Shown here: one piece after another, positions 24,790 to 33,762 of the stretch
How positions within the stretch are numbered: position 1 is the stretch's first letter
Layout of the letters: each line of letters begins with the position of its first letter
Assembly: GCA_035296325.1 (NCBI GenBank)
Contig: DATHBD010000015.1
Span: forward strand, 1 to 64,000
Length of the DNA stretch: 64,000 bases
From: DATHBD01 sp035296325
GTDB taxonomy: Bacteria; Actinomycetota; Actinomycetes; Mycobacteriales; Micromonosporaceae
Direction: 5' to 3'
Position numbers and translations under genes: made by a program
The notes under the pieces: generated by a model
Seen by the model: only the letters and a program-made list of their open reading frames with translations
Database searches by the model: none
Told to the model about the DNA's origin: nothing

Positions 24790-26319
24790 TCACGGGACCG
24801 GGATGACCGTGTCGGGTGCCGGCAGCAACGCCCAGACCTTGCTGTCGGTGTACCCGTAGCTCGGCTCGTACGTCTTCATTGTGGCGTCAAGCTTTCCGGT
24901 GACGTTCTTGGTGAAACCCTTCGAGTACTGGTCGAGCCAGTACACCTGCGGTGCGCCACCCGACGAGTTGTCCACCGCCACGATCACCGAGTGGTACGCG
25001 CCGGAGACCGAGAGGCCGAAGAAGTACCAGCCGGGGTAGTCCGCCCTGACGAGGTTCAGCACAGTCCGCTCCACGGTCGGCACCCAGGCACCCTGGCGCC
25101 GGTCGTACCGGACCGGATTGACCGGGCCGGCCAGTCCACGCGCGCGCACGGTTTCCATGATGCGGTCGACATGGTTGGTGTCACGCCTGGTCTGCGCGAG
25201 GATGCGCGCCGCGTCCGCCTGGACGGTGGTTCGGATCTCGGTCGAGGTCTGCGGGGTGTAAAGCGCCTCGAGTCCCTTGTAGACGGCGGTCATGCAACCA
25301 CCACCCGGCAGCGGGCGGACCTCGTTCCGGTACTTCGCGGCGACTGCTGGTGCCGTGGCCGGCGCGAACACGCGGCGGAGGAACGCCAGGTCGGCCGTGT
25401 TGTCCAGCAGCTCCGCCTCGACCGTCAGCAACGTCTGGCTCGCCCCCGGGTCGGCTGCACCCGCCATCGCGTCCCGCAGGCGCAGCGCCTCGGCGCTGAG
25501 CCGCGCGATGTTCGTCTCCAGTGCCGTCGCCAGGGCCAACTCGTGAGCATGGATCGTCTCACTGAGTCGGTCCCGCTCCGAGGACGGTGGCGCGACGACG
25601 AGCCGTTGCTTGAGCTGGCGTAGCTGGGCGCGCAGGAAGATTATCCGCTGCTTGGTGGTGTCGGGCTCCGCGGCCAGCTTCTCCTTCCAGCCCAGCTCGG
25701 CTTCCAGTGCGGGGACGTCGGCCCTCGAGGTGCTGGTCGCGGCTTCCTGGGCGCGGGCGGCGCCGAGCCTCAGTTTCAGGGCCGCCAACTCCCGCGCCAC
25801 CTCGTCACGCCGGGGCGTCTCGGGGACGTCGGGCGAGCGCTGCAGGCGGGGACCGGGCCGTGGCGGGGTGCTGGGCGGATCCGGGCGGCGGCCGGTCCGG
25901 ACCGCCTCGGTCGCGCGGTGGGCGTACCCCTCGTCGGTGTCGTCGACCGGCGCGGCGCGGACCCCACCTCGGTCGACCGACTGTGCACCGGCGCCCGCCC
26001 GTTGCTGAACCACGTGCGCCAGTTCATGGGTGAGCAGTTGCCGCCCAGGGCCGGTGCGCGGCGCGTACCGGCCGGCGGCGAAGACGATATCCTCCCCCAC
26101 TGTGTACGCGGCAGCCCGCGCCTCGGCGGCCGACCGACCGGCGTCCGGGCCGGTGTGCACCCGCACCGCGGAGAAGTCGGCGCCGAAGCGCTCACCGAGG
26201 TCGCGTGCGGCTGCCGGGTCCAGGGCCTCGCCGGTGGACCGGTCCGGGACGGTTTGCCGGGTGGCCCGTACCGGACCCGACTCCGGCTCGGGCAGCGGCT
26301 CGTGGTCGTACGACATCAT
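24790..26319 (-). CDS. DUF4157 (eCIS-core) protein with papain-like C-terminal domain, candidate cargo toxin
   Basis: A 509-residue protein. Residues about 25-107 are DUF4157: GERFGADFSAVRVHTGPDAG, TVGEDIVFAAGRYAP, then LLTHELAHVVQQR with HELAH at 98-102. An alpha-helical, coiled-coil-prone middle (about 160-310) follows. The last 170 residues contain GGGCMTAVYKGL (Cys342), SGAYHSVIVAVD (His443) and VYWLDQYS (Asp463), the order and spacing of a papain-like cysteine protease or deamidase fold. DUF4157 is a marker domain of contractile-injection-system-associated proteins, often on effectors. ATG 26319 overlaps the upstream stop (ATGA) and has GGAGG. It is the last gene of the operon. Catalytic assignment is inference. 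Confidence 0.75.
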   Translation of the reverse strand: MMSYDHEPLPEPESGPVRATRQTVPDRSTGEALDPAAARDLGERFGADFSAVRVHTGPDAGRSAAEARAAAYTVGEDIVFAAGRYAPRTGPGRQLLTHELAHVVQQRAGAGAQSVDRGGVRAAPVDDTDEGYAHRATEAVRTGRRPDPPSTPPRPGPRLQRSPDVPETPRRDEVARELAALKLRLGAARAQEAATSTSRADVPALEAELGWKEKLAAEPDTTKQRIIFLRAQLRQLKQRLVVAPPSSERDRLSETIHAHELALATALETNIARLSAEALRLRDAMAGAADPGASQTLLTVEAELLDNTADLAFLRRVFAPATAPAVAAKYRNEVRPLPGGGCMTAVYKGLEALYTPQTSTEIRTTVQADAARILAQTRRDTNHVDRIMETVRARGLAGPVNPVRYDRRQGAWVPTVERTVLNLVRADYPGWYFFGLSVSGAYHSVIVAVDNSSGGAPQVYWLDQYSKGFTKNVTGKLDATMKTYEPSYGYTDSKVWALLPAPDTVIPVP

Positions 26320-29300
26320 GGCCTCCGCGACGTCAGGGGACGGGAGGTCGACCAGTCGGCGCGGGACCGCCACGGGCCGTCGGCGAACCGCACCGCCTGG
26401 ACCGGCGGGTCGTGGGAGAAGAGCGTATCGAGCATCGCCACCTCGGTCGCCGCGTTGCCCGCCGGCCGGACGAATTCGATGAAGATGACGTCGTTGGCGT
26501 GCGCGGCGTTGTGCCGCAGCGACTTGTAGTCCAGGGCGGCGTCCGCGGCGTACTTCGTGGCACGTGCCTTCGCGTAGGCGTAGACGGCTGTCGTTCCGGG
26601 CGGTGCGGTGATCAGGTCCGACTTCTGCTCCACCCACCGGATGTACTCCGGTGTCCCGTCCGGCAGCTGCTTCGGGCGCAGCGGCGCGGCATCCCCCGGT
26701 GCCAGCGAGTAGTCCAGGATGCTGACCCCGCCCAGCGGCGGTGGATGCGGGATCCGCACCTTGCTCAGCTGGCGAGCGGCCGGGATGAACAGCAGTTCGC
26801 TCAGGGCGCCGCGCCAGTTGTTGATCCACTGGATCTTGAAGGTGTAGTGCCGCATCGTCGCCTCGAACCGGTCCAGGAGGTTGAGCCGCTCCGCGTGGGA
26901 GAACTTCTGGTAGTCGGCCGCCCGAGTTTCCAGGTGGTGCCGCCGGGCCAGGTACTCCGCGTAGGCGCGGGCCTCGTCCGGCGTGCCCTGGAACGGCTTC
27001 TCCGACCTGAGGTTGTCCGGGTCGTTGTGGTGGTCCTCGGCCCACTTCTCGCCCTCCTTCAACCGGCTGTCCACGTCCGCCCTGGACAGTTGGAGATCGG
27101 CGGGCAATGGAGGCGGTGGCGGCGGTGGTCCGGCACCGACGAGCTTGTGCCTGCCCGACGGGCTCTTCGTCGCCTCGATCTTGCCGACGAGGTCGAGGAT
27201 CTCCGCCTCGGTCCGACCGGGCAGGACCGCCAGGAACCCGTTGATCAGCGTCTTGTCCGCGTACATGGCGAGGAACCGGTCGACGCCGTGGGCGCTCTCC
27301 AGGAACCGCAGGAGTTCCGGCGTCCCGGCCACCGCCTTGGGCCAGGTGGTGTGGTACGCGGGGAACCGGTCGTGGGCGAAGACCGTGAGGAAGGAACCGA
27401 TCCGGTCCGGCGGCAGTGGCGGGCCGAGCAGCTCCGCGACGGTGAGCGGGGTGCGCGGCGCTGGACCCGCGGTGGTCAACCGGCCGAGGCCGGCCATGGC
27501 CGGTGCGTCGCCCTTGAGGGCGTGCACCTGCATCGCGATGCCGGTCACCTGCTCCAGGTAGCCCGGTGTGGGCGCGTCAACGACGACGGGCAGGTACCTG
27601 CCGAGGAACGCGGCGAGGACGGCCGCCTCGTCCGCGGTCACCCTGCTGAGCACCTTGTGCGTCTGGTCCGGTCGCAGGCCGCCGAGGAGCGGGTCGGCCC
27701 GGGGAGCATCGCGCAGGACCCAGACGCCGTTCTCCTGCGCCAGCCGCTTCGGCGGGCCGGCGCTGCCGGCGCGCTGGTGCAGGGTGTACCCACCACCCTG
27801 GACCGGCTCGTAATAGTGGCCTGGCACGTCGGCGAGCGACGGATACCCGGCCTTGACCGCGTCGTCGTGGTGCGAGCCCTCGGCGGCGACGAATCCGGTG
27901 CCCCGCTCGACGTCCCAGCGGTCCAATGTTGACCGGTGGCGGTCGAGTTGTGCCTGGAGATAGGCCAGGTCCGTGACCGCGCGGGCGAGCACGTCCGGAT
28001 CGGCGCTCTCGGCCAGCGTGCGCGCGCGGTACTCGATGATCGCCGGCAGCTTACGGACCTCCAGCATCGCCTCCCAGGCACGGGAGCCGACCGGCGGTGG
28101 CGCCTGTCCCGGGGCGACCAGGCCGGTCACCCGGTCCAGCAGGACCCGCAGCGCGCCCGACACCCCCTTGTACCGCAGCATGAGCTGAGCCGTTTCGGCG
28201 TGCCTGCCCACGTGCTCGGCGCTCGCCAGTGGCCCGGCGAGGATGTGCACCTCGGCGACGAGGCCGAACCGGTCGAGGGTGTAGTGCACCCGGACCGTGT
28301 CACCGTGCAGCCCCGAGTCCCGCAGGACGTTGACGTCGAGGGTCGGCGGCAGCGCGGCCTTCAGCTCGGGTGCGGGGACCGGTAGTTTCGGCTGCGGGGT
28401 CGCCGTCGCGTCCGGAACGGGCGGGGCCGGGCCCACCACCGGCGGCACGTCGGGCGTCGGGAGCGGCTCGGCGCCGGGCAGCCGCGTCGGTGCGTGCCCG
28501 GTTGGCCACAGATGGCTGGCCACCGGCACCGCGCCCGCCTGAAGGAACTGGAGGAACGCCAGCAGCCGCCGCTCCTGGTCCACGCGGGGGTCAGCGCTCC
28601 CGCTCGGTGTGGTGAATGCCTGCCACTGCTGGTAGCCCATCACCAGATAACCGCCGGCATCGAACGCGCGGGCGCCGATCCGGCCGCCCCGGCTGAAGAT
28701 GATCTGGCTCCGGGTGGCGAACTGGCCGGCCGGCCCGATCCTGCCTACGCCCAGCGATGCGATGTTGAGCAGGTCGCTGACTGCCGCGGCGTCCAGACTC
28801 AGGTTGCCGTACGCGCCCCGGTCGAGGATCCGGTACGCGCTGGTGGCCGCGCCGAGCACCCCGAGCGGCGCGAGGACGGCCAGGGACGCCCCGCCGGTGA
28901 ACGGCGCGGCGATCAGTGCGGCGAGTGTCGCCACGTTCGCCGCGTCGTCGACGGTCTCGACGACCTGGTCGGCGAATCCGATCTGCAGCCGCATCGGGTT
29001 GGGCACATCCACCCGGTAGCTGTCGTACGGCGCCGGCGCCCGGTAGTTGAGGTAACCACGCCCCCGGCCCAGGTTGCTTCGCAGGTCCTGCATGGCCGCC
29101 GCCCAGGCGTCGCGCAGCGTGGCACCACTGCCGGACGCGGTACGCCCTTCGGCGGCCGTGACGTCGGAGATCTCCACGATGGGCGGGCGGGTGACGTACG
29201 TCCGGGCGGTGACGGTGAACAGCAGGTCGGTCGGTGATCCGGTCGCGTCGTCGACAAGGACGGCGTTCATCGGCGTGACCGTCGTCCAGTTGTCGCCCTT

Positions 29301-31013
29301 TGCCGCGTCGAGCCGGCCGAGTTGGCCGGTGAGCCGGGTGACCTCCGCCTTGCTCGCGGCGATCCGCTGCTCCAGCGCCGGGTCGGCCGCGCCGTCCTTC
29401 GCCGTCTTCTCGGCGAGGAGCTTCTCCATCTGCGCGAGCTGGCGGGCGGTCTCGTCCCGATCGACCTTGACAGTGGCCCGCGGGTCGCCTGCCGCGTCGG
29501 CCTTCGCCCGCAGGTACGCCAGTTGCGCCTCTGCCTGCTCCACCTTCGGACGGAGCTGCTTCGCCTCCTCGGGCCCCAGCGCCGGGTCGGCCAGCCGCAA
29601 GCGGGCGGCGTCGATTTTCAGCTCCAGGTCGTCCGCCGCCCTGGTGAACTCCTCCCGCTGGGTCTGCTGGCTCGGCATGGCGTTGCGGGCCAACGCTTCC
29701 AGGTTGCGCACCTCGACGAACGTGCCGACCACCGAGGTGGCCCGCGTCGTGGTGGGCGAACTTCCAGGCTGCGGGGTGGCGAGCCCGCGTACGAGGTACA
29801 GCCCCTCCTCGCGGAACGGGATGTCGATGATGTCGTCGACGGTCGGCATGCCCGCTCCGGGCAGCAGCGCCCGGATCACAGTCAGCGCGACCTCACCGAC
29901 CACGCCGAGGGTGACCCGCGAGTCGTAGAGCATGTCCGCGGTCAACCGCCGGACGGCCTGCTCCACATACGCCTGTTCCTCGGGGCGCTCACCGAGGAGG
30001 ACCTCGCGATCCTCCTCGGCGTGCCGGATCCGCTTCTCGAACCCGGCCGCGACCCCGTCGATCCTGCCGACGTCGCGCGCCGACGCCGCGTCGGCGCGGT
30101 ACGCCTCGATCAGGGCGGCGAGTTTGTCCTGGGCGTCGTGCTTCGGATTGAGCTTGACCACCTCCCAGCGGAACGTGACCGGCTGGAGGATGTTCGTCAC
30201 CGCGTCCAGCGTGCCGACCGTCCCGGTCGTCTTGTCCAGGTGCATCAGGAAGCTGCCGGTACTGTTCGTCGCGGTCACCAGTGGGGTCAACGGCTGCAGG
30301 TCCGCCGGGTACGCCTTGAGCAGGGCGCCGGGCGCCGCGTTCGACGGTTTGAAAATCTCCGGCACGTCGGCGTTGTCCGGTGGCGGCGGCAGCGCCCCCT
30401 GGCCGGCCGGCACACCGGGAAACACGGTCAACACGTCGGCGTACCCGGCGATCACCCGCCGGAATGTCGCGAGGTCGTCCGCGCTGAACGCCGCGTTCAG
30501 GTCGCCGCTGCTGGCACCGACCACCAGGTCGCGGGCGAAGTAGGCCCGACCGTCGGGCGCGCGTACCAGCGGGTGGAGTTCGCGGCCCGCTCCAGGGATC
30601 TGGATCGCGATGGCCGCCGAGCCGATCTCGACCTTGCCCGGGATCAGGCGCAGGCGCGGCGTCAGCGGCCGGTCCGGCCATCCGAACACCTGGGCGGTCC
30701 GGCCGTCCACCACCAGGACCGCGACCTGCTCGATCCCGGGAAAGCCGCCCATGATGCGGCCGAGGTCGGCGAGCACCTCGGTGGTGGAGTTTCCGCCCGC
30801 GGCGATCGGGGTCGGGCCACCCGCGGCCGGCACACTGCCGGCGGCTGCCGCTCTGCTGCCGGAGGCCGGCTGGTTGCCGGGTGACTTCGCCAGGATCGTC
30901 GCGCCGGCGCCGCGGGGACGTTGTGCCGGTGGCGCCGTGGCGCCGCGTGGGCGCGACGGCGCGACCGGCTTCGCCGGTGTGCGGGTCGTCTCGGCGGTCA
31001 GCTCACCAGACAC
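26316..31013 (-). CDS. 1565-residue injection-system-associated protein, PD-(D/E)XK-like C terminus
   Basis: Not matched to a named family. In order: a disordered Pro/Ala/Arg-rich N terminus (1-75); an alpha/beta region (75-300); a coiled-coil (about 450-590, REEFTRAADDLELKIDAARL, ARQLAQMEKLLAEKTAKDG); a hydrophobic glycine-rich stretch near 710-760 (VATLAALIAAPFTGGASLAV); a Pro-rich hinge near 860-910; and helices. The last 160 residues hold ALSELL (Glu1406), SILDYSL (Asp1434) and WVEQKSD (Glu1462-x-Lys1464), compatible with a PD-(D/E)XK nuclease core. Size, modular order and its place before the DUF4157 gene suggest a delivered toxin. GTG 31013 has no clear Shine-Dalgarno and sits behind a 256-bp gap with a hairpin. 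Confidence 0.65.
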   Translation of the reverse strand: MSGELTAETTRTPAKPVAPSRPRGATAPPAQRPRGAGATILAKSPGNQPASGSRAAAAGSVPAAGGPTPIAAGGNSTTEVLADLGRIMGGFPGIEQVAVLVVDGRTAQVFGWPDRPLTPRLRLIPGKVEIGSAAIAIQIPGAGRELHPLVRAPDGRAYFARDLVVGASSGDLNAAFSADDLATFRRVIAGYADVLTVFPGVPAGQGALPPPPDNADVPEIFKPSNAAPGALLKAYPADLQPLTPLVTATNSTGSFLMHLDKTTGTVGTLDAVTNILQPVTFRWEVVKLNPKHDAQDKLAALIEAYRADAASARDVGRIDGVAAGFEKRIRHAEEDREVLLGERPEEQAYVEQAVRRLTADMLYDSRVTLGVVGEVALTVIRALLPGAGMPTVDDIIDIPFREEGLYLVRGLATPQPGSSPTTTRATSVVGTFVEVRNLEALARNAMPSQQTQREEFTRAADDLELKIDAARLRLADPALGPEEAKQLRPKVEQAEAQLAYLRAKADAAGDPRATVKVDRDETARQLAQMEKLLAEKTAKDGAADPALEQRIAASKAEVTRLTGQLGRLDAAKGDNWTTVTPMNAVLVDDATGSPTDLLFTVTARTYVTRPPIVEISDVTAAEGRTASGSGATLRDAWAAAMQDLRSNLGRGRGYLNYRAPAPYDSYRVDVPNPMRLQIGFADQVVETVDDAANVATLAALIAAPFTGGASLAVLAPLGVLGAATSAYRILDRGAYGNLSLDAAAVSDLLNIASLGVGRIGPAGQFATRSQIIFSRGGRIGARAFDAGGYLVMGYQQWQAFTTPSGSADPRVDQERRLLAFLQFLQAGAVPVASHLWPTGHAPTRLPGAEPLPTPDVPPVVGPAPPVPDATATPQPKLPVPAPELKAALPPTLDVNVLRDSGLHGDTVRVHYTLDRFGLVAEVHILAGPLASAEHVGRHAETAQLMLRYKGVSGALRVLLDRVTGLVAPGQAPPPVGSRAWEAMLEVRKLPAIIEYRARTLAESADPDVLARAVTDLAYLQAQLDRHRSTLDRWDVERGTGFVAAEGSHHDDAVKAGYPSLADVPGHYYEPVQGGGYTLHQRAGSAGPPKRLAQENGVWVLRDAPRADPLLGGLRPDQTHKVLSRVTADEAAVLAAFLGRYLPVVVDAPTPGYLEQVTGIAMQVHALKGDAPAMAGLGRLTTAGPAPRTPLTVAELLGPPLPPDRIGSFLTVFAHDRFPAYHTTWPKAVAGTPELLRFLESAHGVDRFLAMYADKTLINGFLAVLPGRTEAEILDLVGKIEATKSPSGRHKLVGAGPPPPPPPLPADLQLSRADVDSRLKEGEKWAEDHHNDPDNLRSEKPFQGTPDEARAYAEYLARRHHLETRAADYQKFSHAERLNLLDRFEATMRHYTFKIQWINNWRGALSELLFIPAARQLSKVRIPHPPPLGGVSILDYSLAPGDAAPLRPKQLPDGTPEYIRWVEQKSDLITAPPGTTAVYAYAKARATKYAADAALDYKSLRHNAAHANDVIFIEFVRPAGNAATEVAMLDTLFSHDPPVQAVRFADGPWRSRADWSTSRPLTSRRP

Positions 31014-31257
31014 GACGACGCCCCGGCATGCAGTGGACGAAGCGCACAGTGGACTGTCCGAAATGGATGAAGCCGCGCCCCGAAGGACGCGGCTTCACCA
31101 CTGTTGCCACGGCGTAGGGAATCGAACCCTTCAGACAAACGCAGCCGACGATGAAGACGGACAACGCCAGATCAAGCCCGAACGCAACCACGCGGAACCG
31201 TGTGCAATTCCTACGGTACGAGATCGTCGCGCCGTTGGCGAGCGTCGAGTCGTCCAT
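31003..31257 (-). CDS. possible small membrane peptide (84 aa) between beta-helix and toxin genes
   Basis: The frame starts MDDSTLANGATISYRRN at ATG 31257, preceded by a good AAGGGGAG site. It contains one hydrophobic stretch (FGLDLALSVFIVGCVCL). Its 3' part runs through a strong hairpin and overlaps the next start by 11 nt, and its C-terminal residues look like random translation. It may be a real coupler or short peptide, or only a leader. No homology is recognised. Confidence 0.35.
   Translation of the reverse strand: MDDSTLANGATISYRRNCTRFRVVAFGLDLALSVFIVGCVCLKGSIPYAVATVVKPRPSGRGFIHFGQSTVRFVHCMPGRRRVW
31068..31097 (-). other. intercistronic hairpin before the 1565-residue gene
   Basis: TGAAGCCGCG pairs perfectly with CGCGGCTTCA (10 bp) around a CC/GG-closed CGAA loop. 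It lies 55 bp before the GTG of the large toxin-like gene and 170 bp after the beta-helix gene. It has no T tract. It could attenuate transcription or protect mRNA ends, separating expression of structural and cargo genes. Confidence 0.55.
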
Positions 31258-31269
31258 CTGACTCCCCTT

Positions 31270-33762
31270 TCACTGCTTCGGGAAGTTGTTCTCGGCCACG
31301 ACCGGCAGCGCGGTGACGAGTGCGGTGCCACCGGCCGCGACGGTCTCGGCGACCACCCAGGCGCGGTTGTTCACGTTGGGTGCGAGCACACTCTGCTGGC
31401 AGTGGACTCCGGTGGTGAAGCCGAGGAAACTGTTCTGCCGCACCAGCGCGTACGGACCGAGCTGGCCGTACAGGCTGACCCCGTCGACCGGGGTGCTCAG
31501 CTTGGTCAGCCGCCGGCCGGTGAGGACCAGCTCGGCGAACGTGTCGGTGATCCAGGTGGAGTGCACGTTGCTGACCGCCACGGCGTGCCGGTCGCGACGG
31601 TGGTCGAAGGGCACCATCACCCGCACCGTGTTGCCGCGCACCTGCACGGTGCGGCCCTGGCTGGCGGCGAAGCCGATATGGATACCCCGCGTGCAGTCCT
31701 GTACGACGTTGTCGAGCACGCGGATGGCGTTGCCGGTGCCGGCCACGGTCACCCCGGCCCCACCGGCCAGGTAACCGGCGAGCGCGTCCCGCAGCCCGCT
31801 CCACCAGGACTCGGGGATGTCAGCCGGACGGGTCGGGCCGGTGACGTAGCGGGCGAAGACCACCGATGCGCGGCGGCGGGTGCCGTACTGGCCGATCAGC
31901 ACCGCGGCGCGCTTGTCGAACTCCTGGGCGAAGGCCAGAATCGTCGGCTGCAGCTGGATCTGCGGCACCAGACGTATCGTCGCGGCGAGCACACCGGCGA
32001 ACAGCTCGCGCGGCAAGGAGTCCACACCGGCCTGCTTCGCCGGCACGTACCGGATGGTGTTGCCCTGTACCAGGACGTCGAGCCCGCCGGCCACCAGCAC
32101 GCCCGACTGCCAGGCGCCGGTGGCGATGTGGTTACCGGTGACCCTGACCCGCGCACAGTTGCGCACGGCGAGCGCCGCGGCCTGCGGCGCGCTGGCGTCC
32201 AGGCAGGTGAGCACCGTGTCGGTGACGACCACCTCGGCGCAGTCGACGAAGGTGACCGCGCCGTCCCGGTGCACGCCTCCGGGTGGTCCGCCGGCGACCT
32301 GCACGTCGTCCAGACGGGCGTCCGCGCAGCCGTCGAACCGCAGCGCACACTCGCCGTTCACCGCCCGGATCACGGTCGACGGGCCGACCCCGGTGATCGT
32401 GACGCGGGGCCGGCGGATGAAGACACCGGTGTGGACCAGATACTCCCCGGCCGCGAGGCAGACCTCGCCGCCGCTGGGAGGCAGCGAGTTCACCGCGGCC
32501 TGCAGGTCGTCGCCCGGAAATGCGGTCACCGTGCAGGTGGACCGGTCCCGCAGCTCGGTCAGCGGCCGGAACTTCGGCCGGCAGTCCCGCTCCACCACCT
32601 TGGTGTCCAGGTTGACCAGGGCGAGCGGCACGAACGCGCGCGGCACGCCGTCCGGCGGTACGTTGAGCCGCCGCTCCACGGCCCGGTCGGCCTCGGGCCG
32701 CAACGCCGCACCCCACCAGTCCCCCGCCTGGTAGTTGCCGGGACCGGCGGTGAAGAACACGCCCAGGTTCCGGGTGCCGCGCAGTGCCGGCACCTGTCCG
32801 GTGCCGCCGACCGTCTCGCCGTCCCACCGCCGTACGACCAGACCCGCGGCGCCGGGCGGCGCGTCGACCGGACGGCTGAGCGACAGTACGTCGCCCCCGG
32901 CGCCGGGCGTCACGTCCACGACGCGGTACAGCGCGCCGTGCTGAAGCCGGTCCTGCCGCCTCGCCAGCCAGGAAACCTCCACCAGCTCGTTTGGAGCGAA
33001 CTTCACCCCGCCGGCGAACGCCAGCGTCACCTGGTCGGCGCTGATCGTCTGCACCGGCACGGCGGCGGCCCCGTTCTCGTACGACCAGGCGAACCGGGCG
33101 GTGGTCGCGGTGCCGGGGTCGAGCACCTCCACCCGCAGCAACCCGTCCGGCACGGTCCCGCGCGGGTCACCCGGTGGCAGGCAAGGGTCGGTGGTCGCCG
33201 GCGGCGCGCTGCGGTCGATCGTCAACCGGCCGGTGGACAGCGGCAGCAGATTCGCGGCGGACATGGCCTGGGCGCAGATAGTTTCGGCGGTCGGCACCGC
33301 CCGGACCCGCCAGCCGACCCGGGTCCGGGCCGCGGAGTCGACCGGATGCAGTGCCGGGTCGACAAGTGCCGTCCAGTCCTCGGCCGGCTGGACGTGTTCG
33401 CCGAACACCTCGAGGTACACCAGCGCCCGCCCACCGGCCGGCAGCGTTGGGGTGATCCGGCCCTGCTGGCTGTACCGGAACGTGGCCGGGGCGAAGGCGG
33501 CCTGCCCGTCGACCCAGATCCGCCCGGCGGCGACGTCCAGGTCCAGGCCGGGCGACGTGACCACCGAGACCGAAAACGCGGTGCTGCCCTCCGGCACGCC
33601 AGCCACGCCGACCACGTCTCGGGCCGCCTCGGCGATGGCCCGCGTGGTGGCGTCGAGGTTGAGATTCCACTCGTGCTCGACGAGCACCCGGCCCTGCTGA
33701 AGCCGGGCACCGGTCCACCGCTCGTCGCGGCGCAGCGGCACCTTGGTGTAATCGCCGGTCAT
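31270..33762 (-). CDS. DUF6519-like / right-handed beta-helix protein of the injection system
   Basis: An 830-residue protein. The N-terminal part (TGDYTKVPLRRDERWTGARL, QQGRVLVEHEWN) is the DUF6519-type opening seen in phage-tail-like clusters. From about residue 400 a pectate-lyase-like parallel beta-helix follows (GGEVCLAAGEYLVHTGVFIR, VTITGVGPSTVIRAVNGECA, VRVTGNHIATG, VLVQGNTIRYVP). Such proteins may be peripheral baseplate, fibre-like or cargo-related parts; there is no enzymatic evidence. ATG 33762 with GGGAGG overlaps the tail-protein stop (ATGA), so it belongs to the same translational chain. This is the last clearly structural-type gene. Confidence 0.75.
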   Translation of the reverse strand: MTGDYTKVPLRRDERWTGARLQQGRVLVEHEWNLNLDATTRAIAEAARDVVGVAGVPEGSTAFSVSVVTSPGLDLDVAAGRIWVDGQAAFAPATFRYSQQGRITPTLPAGGRALVYLEVFGEHVQPAEDWTALVDPALHPVDSAARTRVGWRVRAVPTAETICAQAMSAANLLPLSTGRLTIDRSAPPATTDPCLPPGDPRGTVPDGLLRVEVLDPGTATTARFAWSYENGAAAVPVQTISADQVTLAFAGGVKFAPNELVEVSWLARRQDRLQHGALYRVVDVTPGAGGDVLSLSRPVDAPPGAAGLVVRRWDGETVGGTGQVPALRGTRNLGVFFTAGPGNYQAGDWWGAALRPEADRAVERRLNVPPDGVPRAFVPLALVNLDTKVVERDCRPKFRPLTELRDRSTCTVTAFPGDDLQAAVNSLPPSGGEVCLAAGEYLVHTGVFIRRPRVTITGVGPSTVIRAVNGECALRFDGCADARLDDVQVAGGPPGGVHRDGAVTFVDCAEVVVTDTVLTCLDASAPQAAALAVRNCARVRVTGNHIATGAWQSGVLVAGGLDVLVQGNTIRYVPAKQAGVDSLPRELFAGVLAATIRLVPQIQLQPTILAFAQEFDKRAAVLIGQYGTRRRASVVFARYVTGPTRPADIPESWWSGLRDALAGYLAGGAGVTVAGTGNAIRVLDNVVQDCTRGIHIGFAASQGRTVQVRGNTVRVMVPFDHRRDRHAVAVSNVHSTWITDTFAELVLTGRRLTKLSTPVDGVSLYGQLGPYALVRQNSFLGFTTGVHCQQSVLAPNVNNRAWVVAETVAAGGTALVTALPVVAENNFPKQ

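Noticed and set aside
31100..31135. tRNA gene on the minus strand
   Set aside because: GGGTTCGATTCCC looks like a T-arm, but there is no matching acceptor stem, D-arm or anticodon arm at the required distance.
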